From LZORAL124-50-18 sp051208045 (GTDB taxonomy: Bacteria; Pseudomonadota; Gammaproteobacteria; Pseudomonadales; Oleiphilaceae), in assembly GCA_051208045.1 (NCBI GenBank), contig JBPJFY010000003.1, positions 248,001 through 312,000 of the forward strand: a stretch of DNA of 64,000 bases. The letters run 5' to 3'. Positions 34,406-42,418 of this stretch are shown piece by piece; positions within the stretch are counted from its first letter, which is position 1, and each line of letters begins with the position of its first letter. The translations under genes were made by a program, and so were the position numbers. The notes beneath the pieces are model-generated. The model was not told the DNA's origin. It did no database searches and saw only the letters and a list, made by a program, of their open reading frames with translations.

Positions 34406-35527
34406 TCAGATCACAGAATCTGCAGGACGCTCTTTACCGATACCCTCATAGAAGGCAGCCACAAAGGCGCTCAATGTACCCTGTTCAATCGCGCTTCGCA
34501 AACCTTGCATCACGGTCTGGTAGTAATGCAGGTTGTGAATGGTGTTTAACTGCGCTCCGAGGATTTCCCCACATCGATCCAAATGATGTAAATAAGACCG
34601 GGAAAAGTTTTTACAAGTGTAACAACTGCATTTTTCATCTAATGGCAAGGTGGACGCCTTGTGCGTGGCATTACGGATTTTGATCACACCCGAAGAAGTA
34701 AAAAGGTGCCCGTTTCGCGCGTTACGGGTTGGCATCACACAATCAAACATATCCACACCCCGCAGGACCGCTTCTACGATATCCTCGGGTTTTCCCACGC
34801 CCATCAGGTAGCGCGGCGCGTCCCGCGGCATTTCGCGGGTGATGTGATTGAGCACTTTAAGCATTTCTTCTTTGGGCTCACCGACGGATAATCCACCAAT
34901 CGCGTACCCATCAAACCCGATATCCAGCAATCCTTTGAGCGATACGCTTCGGAGATGGTTATACATCCCCCCCTGGATAATGCCAAACAAAGCCGACGGA
35001 TTATCACCGTGCGCCTGCTTGCTTCTCGCGGCCCAGCGCAGCGAGAGAGCCATGGAGGACTCCGCTTCCTCTTCCGTTGCCGGATAAGGTGTGCACTCAT
35101 CAAAAATCATGACAATATCGGAGCCCAATGCACGCTGGACTTCCATAGAAATTTCAGGCGTCAGCTCGACCAAAGAACCATCAATCGGTGAACGAAACTT
35201 CACACCATGTTCCGTAATCTTCCGGAGATCCCCAAGACTAAACACTTGAAAGCCACCAGAATCCGTGAGAATGGGCTTTTCCCACTGCATGAAATCATGC
35301 AAATCACCATGTGCTTTGACGACTTCTGTACCGGGCCTCAACATCAAATGAAAGGTGTTTCCGAGAATTATCTCTGCCCCTGTTTCCAGAATATCTTTGG
35401 GCAACATCCCTTTTACGGTCCCATATGTTCCAACCGGCATGAACGCAGGGGTTTGAATGGTGCCACGGGGAAAGCTGACTTGTCCACGGCGCGCTTGGCC
35501 ATCCGTATGTGTCAGACAGAAATTCAT
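34406..35527 (-). CDS. tgt: tRNA-guanine transglycosylase
   Basis: 373 residues from the ATG at 35527, which aligns with the usual Tgt N-terminus (MNFCLTHTDGQARRG). A TTG at 35545 has a better binding site (GGAG, 6 bases) and could add 6 residues. Catalytic Asp regions LTDSGGFQVFSLG and GVDMFDCVMPTRNARNG, and the zinc site CSCYTC...H, are visible. It exchanges G34 for preQ1 in GUN-anticodon tRNAs. Neighbour queA does the next step. Confidence 0.97.
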   Translation of the reverse strand: MNFCLTHTDGQARRGQVSFPRGTIQTPAFMPVGTYGTVKGMLPKDILETGAEIILGNTFHLMLRPGTEVVKAHGDLHDFMQWEKPILTDSGGFQVFSLGDLRKITEHGVKFRSPIDGSLVELTPEISMEVQRALGSDIVMIFDECTPYPATEEEAESSMALSLRWAARSKQAHGDNPSALFGIIQGGMYNHLRSVSLKGLLDIGFDGYAIGGLSVGEPKEEMLKVLNHITREMPRDAPRYLMGVGKPEDIVEAVLRGVDMFDCVMPTRNARNGHLFTSSGVIKIRNATHKASTLPLDEKCSCYTCKNFSRSYLHHLDRCGEILGAQLNTIHNLHYYQTVMQGLRSAIEQGTLSAFVAAFYEGIGKERPADSVI

Positions 35528-35590
35528 ACTACATTGCCGGTTCAAATTATTCTCCACCACTGGGGTTATCTGTTTGCTGCTAATGCCTTC

Positions 35591-36595
35591 TTAATAAATA
35601 AACATGGCATCGCCATAACTGAAAAAACGGTACGCCTGACGTATCGCATGATGATACGCGCATTCAATTTTTTCCTTACCCGCAAACGCACTCACAAGCA
35701 TCAAGAGGGTTGATTTAGGCAGGTGGAAGTTGGTGATCATCGCATCCACCGTGTTGAATACGTAACCAGGGTATATAAAGATATCTGTGTCGCCCGTGTA
35801 GGATTGACGATTCGCGGCCTCCAGGCTCCTCACAGAGGTGGTTCCAACGGCGATGACCCTTCCCCCCCGGGCTTTCGCCGCTGCCACTTTCTCACAGACG
35901 GATTCCGACACTTCGATCCACTCGGAGTGCATCTTGTGCTCTGATATGCACTCGGCCCGAACGGGCTGAAACGTCCCGGCACCGACGTGTAGCGTCACCG
36001 TTGCCGTATCAATGCCTGCACTCTGTATCCGGTCAAGCAGTATCTGATCAAAATGCAGCCCGGCCGTCGGTGCCGCGACCGCACCTTCCACTGCGCCATA
36101 AATGGTCTGGTATCGCTCTTTATCTTCCTCCGTATCCTCGCGACGAATATAGGGAGGAAGCGGCATATGGCCCACCTGTTTCAGAATGTCCGCCAGAGGC
36201 TCTTCAGTGGACTTGATTTCAAAAAGCGCCTCGGAACGCCCGGTGACATCGATCTGAAAACCATGCTCCAACAGGATTCGTGATCCGGGCTTAGGCGCTT
36301 TGGAAGCCTTGATATGAGCCAAAGCAGTTTGACTCCCCAATATGCGCTCAATAAGAATTTCGACTTTCCCACCCGTTGACTTTGCCCCGTGGAGGCGAGC
36401 GGGTACCACGCGCGTATTGTTAAACACCAGCAGATCATCCTTCGTGAGAAGAGACAACAGCTCCGGAAACAATTTGTCGGCGATTTGACCGGTCGACCGA
36501 TCCAGTGTCAACAGGCGGCTTCCTGTGCGCTCGGGTGCTGGATGTGTTGCAATCAACTCATCAGGCAAAACATAGTCAAAATCTGAAACACGCAT
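35591..36595 (-). CDS. queA: S-adenosylmethionine:tRNA ribosyltransferase-isomerase QueA
   Basis: 334 residues. Begins MRVSDFDYVLPDELIATHPAPERTGSRLL and contains the family regions LLVFNNTRVVPARL, GAVAAPTAGLHF and NFHLPKSTLLMLVSAF. It adds the ribosyl part of SAM to preQ1 in tRNA, making epoxyqueuosine. Queuosine pathway, with tgt directly downstream and queF elsewhere in the window. Confidence 0.97.
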   Translation of the reverse strand: MRVSDFDYVLPDELIATHPAPERTGSRLLTLDRSTGQIADKLFPELLSLLTKDDLLVFNNTRVVPARLHGAKSTGGKVEILIERILGSQTALAHIKASKAPKPGSRILLEHGFQIDVTGRSEALFEIKSTEEPLADILKQVGHMPLPPYIRREDTEEDKERYQTIYGAVEGAVAAPTAGLHFDQILLDRIQSAGIDTATVTLHVGAGTFQPVRAECISEHKMHSEWIEVSESVCEKVAAAKARGGRVIAVGTTSVRSLEAANRQSYTGDTDIFIYPGYVFNTVDAMITNFHLPKSTLLMLVSAFAGKEKIECAYHHAIRQAYRFFSYGDAMFIY

Positions 36596-36721
36596 GAAAA
36601 AGCCACCGGAAAAATAAACCGCATAATCTACCTAAAATTGGCCTTTTTTTCTAGCGAACAACCAGGATTCTCTGCCTTCCCGGCGTTTTTGCTGCATTTC
36701 GAGAATTGTTGAACAAGAGTG

Positions 36722-36749
36722 TTGACGTGTCTGGAGAATTCCATATAAT
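36722..36749 (+). promoter_or_regulatory. Sigma-70 promoter of tRNA-Leu
   Basis: TTGACG (36722-36727), 16-base spacer, TATAAT (36744-36749), about 43 bases upstream of the tRNA. Confidence 0.8.
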
Positions 36750-36791
36750 ACGCAGCCTGTAGCAGTCAGACAGATTGTTTACATCAGCTAT

Positions 36792-36878
36792 GCCAGAGTG
36801 GTGAAATTGGTAGACACGTCGGATTCAAAATCCGATGCCCTAACAGGCGTGGCGGTTCGAGTCCGCCCTCTGGTACCA
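36792..36878 (+). tRNA. tRNA-Leu (anticodon CAA)
   Basis: 87 bases with encoded CCA and the long variable arm of class II tRNAs. Anticodon stem TCGGA/TCCGA with loop TTCAAAA gives CAA. T-arm GGCGGTTCGAGTCCGCC is intact. Acceptor GCCAGAG pairs with CTCTGGT, including one G-U. Confidence 0.97.
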
Positions 36879-37141
36879 CCTTTAAAACTCATTCGCGTTT
36901 CTCCTTTCAAACATCTGATTTCCGAGCATTGTCCCGCCGACCGTGAATGCAAGCCAATAACCCCAACGCGCCTCACGCATAAAGCACTCGCAACAAGTTC
37001 GTACTTCACCAGAACACCAACTTCCAAACGGCCATTTTTAGTCCGCTTTTCTCATTTTGCAACACATCGCTTTCAGCAGCATCCATTTCAGCTCTCCAGA
37101 AAACGAAAGCTGCAGGAAAAAGACACAGAAAAAAGACATAA
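36879..37141. other. Intergenic region after tRNA-Leu
   Basis: About 260 bases up to the terminator of the EF-G gene (306 to its stop). A plus-strand open frame runs through the tRNA and this region but has no start signal or protein-like composition. No further RNA gene or repeat seen. Confidence 0.5.
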
Positions 37142-37171
37142 AAAAACCGGACGTCTCCGCCCGGTTTTTTT
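37142..37171 (-). terminator. Terminator of the EF-G gene
   Basis: Stem ACCGGACG (37146-37153) / CGCCCGGT (37158-37165) with one mismatch and a TCTC loop, flanked by A and T runs. On the minus strand it follows the EF-G stop by about 15 bases. Confidence 0.85.
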
Positions 37172-37184
37172 CAGCAAAGAAAGA

Positions 37185-39269
37185 TTACTTCGCTGCTTTC
37201 TTCTCTTTTACTGCTGCAATAACTTCGTCTGCCACGTTTTGTGGACAAGGCATGTAGTGCGAGAACTCCATAGAGAACTGACCACGACCAGAAGTCATTG
37301 TACGCAGATGGCCGATGTAGCCAAACATTTCTGCCAGAGGTACGTCTGCTTTGATGCGCACACCTGTCACGCCGGCTTCCTGATCTTTAATCATGCCACG
37401 ACGACGGTTCAAGTCGCCGATTACATCACCTACGTGATCTTCCGGTGTAAACACGTCTACCTTCATGATCGGCTCAAGCAACTGAGGACCAGCCTTGGGC
37501 ATAGACTGACGGTATGCACCCTTTGCAGCGATCTCAAACGCGATCGCTGAGGAGTCAACCGCGTGGAAAGAACCGTCGTACAGCTCAACTTCAACATCCA
37601 GCACAGGGAAGCCAGCCAGCGGGCCTTCAGCCATCATCAGCTTGAAGCCTTTATCTACTGCAGGCCAGAATTCCTTGGGAACGTTACCACCCACAACCGA
37701 GGAAGTGAACGTATATCCGGAACCGGGCTCCCCAGGACGGATACGGTAATCGATCTTACCAAACTGCCCTGAACCACCAGACTGCTTCTTGTGCGTGTAG
37801 CTGTCTTCAATCGCTTTGGTGATGGTTTCACGGTAAGCCACCTGAGGCTTGCCTACGTTCAATTCAACGCCGTAAGTACGCTTCAGGATGTCTACTTTGA
37901 TGTCCAGGTGCAATTCACCCATTCCCTTCAGGATGGTATCACCGGTTTCTTCATCCGACTCAACCTGGAAGGACGGATCTTCAGCAACCAATTTACCGAT
38001 CGCAATACCCATCTTCTCGGAACCACCTTTATCCTTCGGTGTTACCGCAATGGAAATCACGGGATCCGGGAATACCATCGGTTCCAGCGTACAGGGGTGA
38101 TCAACATCACACAGAGTGTGACCGGTTTGTACGTTCTTCATACCGATAACCGCAAGAATGTCACCCGCTTGCGCAGTTGAGATTTCATTACGGTCGTTAG
38201 CATGCATTTCCACCATACGGCCGATACGCTCTGTTTTACCGGTGAAGGAATTAAGAACGGTCATGCCTTTTTCCAGCTTACCGGAATAGACCCGGATAAA
38301 GGTCAACGCACCAAAACGGTCATCCATGATTTTGAACGCCAAGGCGCGGAATGGTTCATCAACAGAAACTGTGGCAACTTGACCCGTTTCGTTACCTTCT
38401 TCGTCTGTCAAAGGCTGGGGATCAACTTCGGTCGGATTCGGCAGATAATCAACAACGGCATCCAGCACCAGCTGAATCCCTTTGTTCTTGAACGCAGATC
38501 CACAGAACGTCGGGAAGAAGTCCAGCTTAATCGTACCCTTGCGGATGCACCGCTTCAGATCTTCGATGGAGGGCTCTTCACCATCCATGTAAGCCATCAT
38601 CAGGTCATCATCCTGTTCCACAGCGGTTTCAATCAGCTGCTCGCGGTATGCTGCAACATCATCCACCATATCTTCCGGGATATCTTTGACTTCATAGTTT
38701 TCAGGCAGGCCGGTATCATCCCACACATAGGCTTTCTGGGTCAGCAAATCAACCACGCCGACGAAATCATCTTCCGTACCAATTGGCAGGGTCATTACCA
38801 AGGGGTTAGCACCCAGAACGTTCTTCACCTGATCTACCACACGGTAGAAGTCCGCACCCATTCGATCCAGTTTGTTTACGAAGATAATACGGGCAACTTC
38901 TGAGTCGTTCGCGTAACGCCAGTTGGTTTCAGACTGAGGCTCTACACCACCGGAGCCACAGAATACACCCACACCACCATCAAGCACCTTCAGCGAGCGA
39001 TATACTTCAACGGTAAAGTCAACGTGCCCAGGGGTGTCGATGATGTTCAAACGGTGATCGTTCCAGAAACAGGTTGTCGCAGCAGACTGGATAGTGATAC
39101 CACGCTCCTGCTCCTGTGCCATAAAGTCAGTTGTTGCCGCACCGTCATGCACCTCACCGGTTTTATGGATTTTACCAGTGAGTTTAAGAATTCGTTCAGT
39201 CGTAGTTGTTTTTCCCGCGTCTACGTGCGCGAAAATACCTATGTTTCTATATTTGCTTAAGTCAGACAT
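37185..39269 (-). CDS. fusA: Elongation factor G, stand-alone paralogue type
   Basis: 694 residues. GTPase domain with AHVDAGKTTTTERIL (P-loop), DTPGHVDF, NKLDRMGA. Then domain II (about 300-390), domains III, IV (about 470-600) and V. All five EF-G domains are present. It moves tRNA and mRNA on the ribosome, or helps recycling. It is not next to rpsL, rpsG or tuf, and the sequence GVGVFCGSGGVEPQSETNWRYAND differs from the usual str-operon EF-G, so it is likely a second EF-G (FusA2-like). Whether the genome has another cannot be seen here. Confidence 0.93.
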   Translation of the reverse strand: MSDLSKYRNIGIFAHVDAGKTTTTERILKLTGKIHKTGEVHDGAATTDFMAQEQERGITIQSAATTCFWNDHRLNIIDTPGHVDFTVEVYRSLKVLDGGVGVFCGSGGVEPQSETNWRYANDSEVARIIFVNKLDRMGADFYRVVDQVKNVLGANPLVMTLPIGTEDDFVGVVDLLTQKAYVWDDTGLPENYEVKDIPEDMVDDVAAYREQLIETAVEQDDDLMMAYMDGEEPSIEDLKRCIRKGTIKLDFFPTFCGSAFKNKGIQLVLDAVVDYLPNPTEVDPQPLTDEEGNETGQVATVSVDEPFRALAFKIMDDRFGALTFIRVYSGKLEKGMTVLNSFTGKTERIGRMVEMHANDRNEISTAQAGDILAVIGMKNVQTGHTLCDVDHPCTLEPMVFPDPVISIAVTPKDKGGSEKMGIAIGKLVAEDPSFQVESDEETGDTILKGMGELHLDIKVDILKRTYGVELNVGKPQVAYRETITKAIEDSYTHKKQSGGSGQFGKIDYRIRPGEPGSGYTFTSSVVGGNVPKEFWPAVDKGFKLMMAEGPLAGFPVLDVEVELYDGSFHAVDSSAIAFEIAAKGAYRQSMPKAGPQLLEPIMKVDVFTPEDHVGDVIGDLNRRRGMIKDQEAGVTGVRIKADVPLAEMFGYIGHLRTMTSGRGQFSMEFSHYMPCPQNVADEVIAAVKEKKAAK

Positions 39270-39498
39270 TGCTCTTCCCGATAGTAAAGGATCAAATCCG
39301 CGCGCAAGTTTACAGCATTTTCATAGAAAAAATCAGGTGATTTATTGGTCAAATGTCATTTTTTTTTGAAATTCATGCGCTGATTGATGAAATCCTCACC
39401 GAGTTCAGCTTTTTTTACCCTCAACGTGGCTAAGCGCCGTGGTGTTTTGCCATTCATGGCTATACTGAAAGTACTAATTTTACCAGGCATTGGAATAA

Positions 39499-40614
39499 AT
39501 GATGGCCATCTTCAACTATCCAACGGATCGTCTGGCACTACTGGATGATTTACTGGAGGAGTTCAAAGAAGCCGTAGGCACCAGCGAGAACAGTATTCTT
39601 GATCTGGAAAGCGATCCAGGCAATGAGTCGCACCTGCGTGCGCTGTTTCGCTCCGTGCACACTACCAAAGGCAATCTCGCCATTGTTGGTATCACGCCCA
39701 TGATTGGGGTCATGCAGGCACTGGAAGATGTTCTGGACCTGGTACGACAGAAAAAAATTCCCTTCACGAGCCATGTGGGGGATGTGACCTTATTGCTGCT
39801 GGACCAGGTCAAAGGATTTATTCAGGACTGTTATGAGTCCTTGACAGCAGAATGGGACGAAGAACTCATTACCGAAGTCACGGCGCTGATTCGATCGTTA
39901 TCCGACGCCGATTACGCAGAGCGGCAAGACATTCTCTCGCGAACCACCTTCTTGCTCGATCCGGCCACGCAAATTACGGAACTCAAAACAGACGTCACCG
40001 AGATCGCTCCGGCCCTGGACGAATCCTGGATCAATATTCTACAGGACGAAGACCTGGCTTTTTTATTCGAACAGGCGAAGTTGGCAGAACACCGCGCCCA
40101 GTTCTGGCATGGAAGAACAGAGCGCTTGATTCGATTGATGCTTGAATTTAACAAAGCGGCAAATTCAGGGATTCAGAATGAGGAACTGGTTGCCGCATTG
40201 CTTGCCCATGATATTGCAATGGCATACACGCCGCTGACCATCCTGAACAAATCCGGCAAGCTCAACCGTGACGAACAAACCCGGATGCGACACCACATCG
40301 ATGTGGGGTACAGCCTGCTGGAACACTTGGGGCGGTTTGACATCGCCAGACAGATTCTACTCCAGCATCATGAGTTCAGTAATGGTGAGGGCTACCCCAA
40401 TAAACTGACAGAAACGAACATCTCCCCTGGCGCAAGTATGATGGCCATTGTGCATGCTTTTGAGTCCATTTCACATGGTTTGACGGCATTGACACTCACT
40501 CGACGACCGATGGCACGGGCCATTGTGGAGTTAAGCCGCAACACTGGAACTCAATTTTCTGAAAAATGGATGGTGCCCTTTCAGAGAGTACTGCAAAATG
40601 GCTGGCTTCGATAA
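39499..40614 (+). CDS. HPt domain fused to a degenerate HD-GYP-like domain
   Basis: 371 residues. An N-terminal histidine phosphotransfer domain (about 5-110) has the phospho-acceptor His54 in LFRSVHTTKGNLAIVG. After a linker of about 80 residues comes an HD-GYP-like domain (about 200-365): HD at 237-238 in LLAHDIAM, HH at 265-266, HHE at 290-292 and GYP at 298-300. The family Lys of HDxGK is missing (HDIAM), and the later VADAYDA motif reads VHAFESI, so metal binding and c-di-GMP cleavage are doubtful. Phosphorelay input could control a c-di-GMP binding output. GGAATAA precedes the ATG. Confidence 0.85.
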   Translation: MMAIFNYPTDRLALLDDLLEEFKEAVGTSENSILDLESDPGNESHLRALFRSVHTTKGNLAIVGITPMIGVMQALEDVLDLVRQKKIPFTSHVGDVTLLLLDQVKGFIQDCYESLTAEWDEELITEVTALIRSLSDADYAERQDILSRTTFLLDPATQITELKTDVTEIAPALDESWINILQDEDLAFLFEQAKLAEHRAQFWHGRTERLIRLMLEFNKAANSGIQNEELVAALLAHDIAMAYTPLTILNKSGKLNRDEQTRMRHHIDVGYSLLEHLGRFDIARQILLQHHEFSNGEGYPNKLTETNISPGASMMAIVHAFESISHGLTALTLTRRPMARAIVELSRNTGTQFSEKWMVPFQRVLQNGWLR

Positions 40615-40632
40615 AACAACCCACGGATTTCA

Positions 40633-42408
40633 ATGGCTGACTCACCCTCTTCTGCGAAGCACTCCCTTCGATCGCTCCTTCCTGCACTGACGTTTGGTAT
40701 TGCCCTGGTTCTGACCTATACACTTTACGCCACCGCGTTCTCAGGGCCCTGGCTCCTGGATGATCAACCCAACATCGTACAAAACCCGGGCACTCGGTTG
40801 ACCATCCTGTCCATCGACTCATTCGACCAGGCTGCCCGGTCAATGCAGGTGTCAGAATCTGACCGACTGAGCCGCCCCATCAGTTTCCTATCGTTTGCTC
40901 TCGACTACTATTGGTCTCTACCCGTCGAATGGCGTGGGTTACCGAATGTGTATCCCGCTGACGACACACCCTACCGCAGGCAGATAAAACAGGCAAATCT
41001 GTTCATTCATTTATTCACCGGAATACTTCTGGCTCTGCTGACGTCCCAGCTGCTCAAGTTGATGGACTCGCCGCGAAAACCGATTCCAACGTCCTTGCAC
41101 CGCTGGTTACCGCCAGTTGTCGCCGTATTTTGGCTGTGGCACCCCCTTATGGTCAGCACGGTGCTGTATTCAGTGCAACGCATGACCAGTTTGTCCGCGT
41201 GCTTCACGCTGATGGGCGTATTGGGATTTATCCATTTCCGGAATCAGCTCAAAACATCTGGCCGAGGCATGGTTGGCGGTATTATCTGCATCACCCTCTT
41301 CACTGCCCTCGCCTATGGAAGCAAAGAAAATGGTGTTTTGTTGCCAGTACTCTGTTTTGTGATTGAAATTGCCTTTTTTCGGTTTGCCTTCCCCTCACCA
41401 ACGCCGCGAGTGATCCGGCGTGGTTATGTCGCGCTGATCAGTGCTGGCCCGGTGCTGTTACTTTCTGGACTAGCCCACATCGTGCTCACAACGTCCGACG
41501 CGTCCATGCTATCAAACCGGGGCTACACACTCTTGACTCGGTTTCTGACTCAGCTCCCCATCCTGTGGGAGTACGTCAGTTGGTTTGCATACCCGGTGAA
41601 TCATCGGCTAATTTTTTTGCATGACACTTACCCACTTGCAGTCTGGCCATCGGTTCAATTAATCCTTACCGCCAGTGGCTGGCTGCTGATACTGGGCTTG
41701 TGTGGTTGGTTACTCGCCAGAAAAAAAGCACCCTGGCTGAGTTTTGCCATACTCTGGTTTCTGGCAGGACACGCCATGGAGTCTACGGTGATTCCGCTGG
41801 AATTGGTGTTTGAACACCGTAACTATCTCCCCTACATGGGACTCGCTTTTGGACTTCTTTACTGGGCAGGCAGCCAATTGACCCGGGTGGATTTTTCGGC
41901 TTGGTTCAAAGGCTTTCTGGTTTTTATGTTTGTATTTACCGTGCCCTATATTCTGACGATGAACCGTGTTCAGCACTGGCAATCCACTGAGCAACTGCTG
42001 GCACACTGGCAGCAGGTGAACGCACAGTCCCCCCGCGTCTGGGCGCAAACTGCCGAGTTTTTTTACTTGAACCAGAAGGATCCACACACAGCTCAGGCAG
42101 CACTGGAGAAGGCGTTCGAGCTCGCCCCGTGGGAGGCCGGCTATGGCTTGGCTCAGATCGCACTTCACTGTGGTCATGGAGAGACAGAACGCACTCTCGC
42201 GTCGGATGAATTTACCACCCTCATACAGAAAACGCTCACCGGACTGGCCCAGCGACCAAACACCGCCTACACCACCAATCAGTACAACAACATGAAGTAC
42301 TTGTGCAGCGAGCACGTGCTGGCCCCCCGGTTAGCTCCTGTATTCGAGATCGCTATCACGGCGGGTATCGAAACAAAAAAGGGGCCAGAGGCCCCTTCCA
42401 AACAGTAA
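40633..42408 (+). CDS. Polytopic membrane protein, GT-C/TMTC-like
   Basis: 591 residues. About 10-11 membrane helices fill residues 12-440, and the last about 140 residues are soluble, with helix pairs that look like tetratricopeptide repeats (AALEKAFELAPWEAGYGLAQIA). The first extracytoplasmic loop has WLLDDQPNIVQNP, and RPISFLSFALDYYW follows. A DD/N-type loop after helix 1 plus C-terminal TPRs is the plan of TMTC-like GT-C glycosyltransferases, so transfer of a lipid-linked sugar to a protein or polymer is plausible but unproven. Starts 18 bases after the HPt/HD-GYP gene. The end of the coding region contains a terminator for the convergent gene. Confidence 0.75.
   Translation: MADSPSSAKHSLRSLLPALTFGIALVLTYTLYATAFSGPWLLDDQPNIVQNPGTRLTILSIDSFDQAARSMQVSESDRLSRPISFLSFALDYYWSLPVEWRGLPNVYPADDTPYRRQIKQANLFIHLFTGILLALLTSQLLKLMDSPRKPIPTSLHRWLPPVVAVFWLWHPLMVSTVLYSVQRMTSLSACFTLMGVLGFIHFRNQLKTSGRGMVGGIICITLFTALAYGSKENGVLLPVLCFVIEIAFFRFAFPSPTPRVIRRGYVALISAGPVLLLSGLAHIVLTTSDASMLSNRGYTLLTRFLTQLPILWEYVSWFAYPVNHRLIFLHDTYPLAVWPSVQLILTASGWLLILGLCGWLLARKKAPWLSFAILWFLAGHAMESTVIPLELVFEHRNYLPYMGLAFGLLYWAGSQLTRVDFSAWFKGFLVFMFVFTVPYILTMNRVQHWQSTEQLLAHWQQVNAQSPRVWAQTAEFFYLNQKDPHTAQAALEKAFELAPWEAGYGLAQIALHCGHGETERTLASDEFTTLIQKTLTGLAQRPNTAYTTNQYNNMKYLCSEHVLAPRLAPVFEIAITAGIETKKGPEAPSKQ
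42375..42397 (-). terminator. Terminator of the acyl-CoA synthetase gene inside the neighbouring CDS
   Basis: Minus strand: AAGGGGCC (42397-42390), TCT loop, GGCCCC (42386-42381), then TTTTTT (42380-42375). A strong intrinsic terminator that lies entirely within the last codons of the plus-strand membrane-protein gene. Confidence 0.85.
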
Positions 42409-42418
42409 GCTTACAGGG

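Noticed and set aside
36798..37550. 250-codon plus-strand open frame
   Set aside because: It runs through tRNA-Leu and antisense to the EF-G gene; no start signal and composition not protein-like.
38202..38903. 233-codon plus-strand frame
   Set aside because: Fully antisense to the conserved EF-G coding region; a codon-bias shadow.
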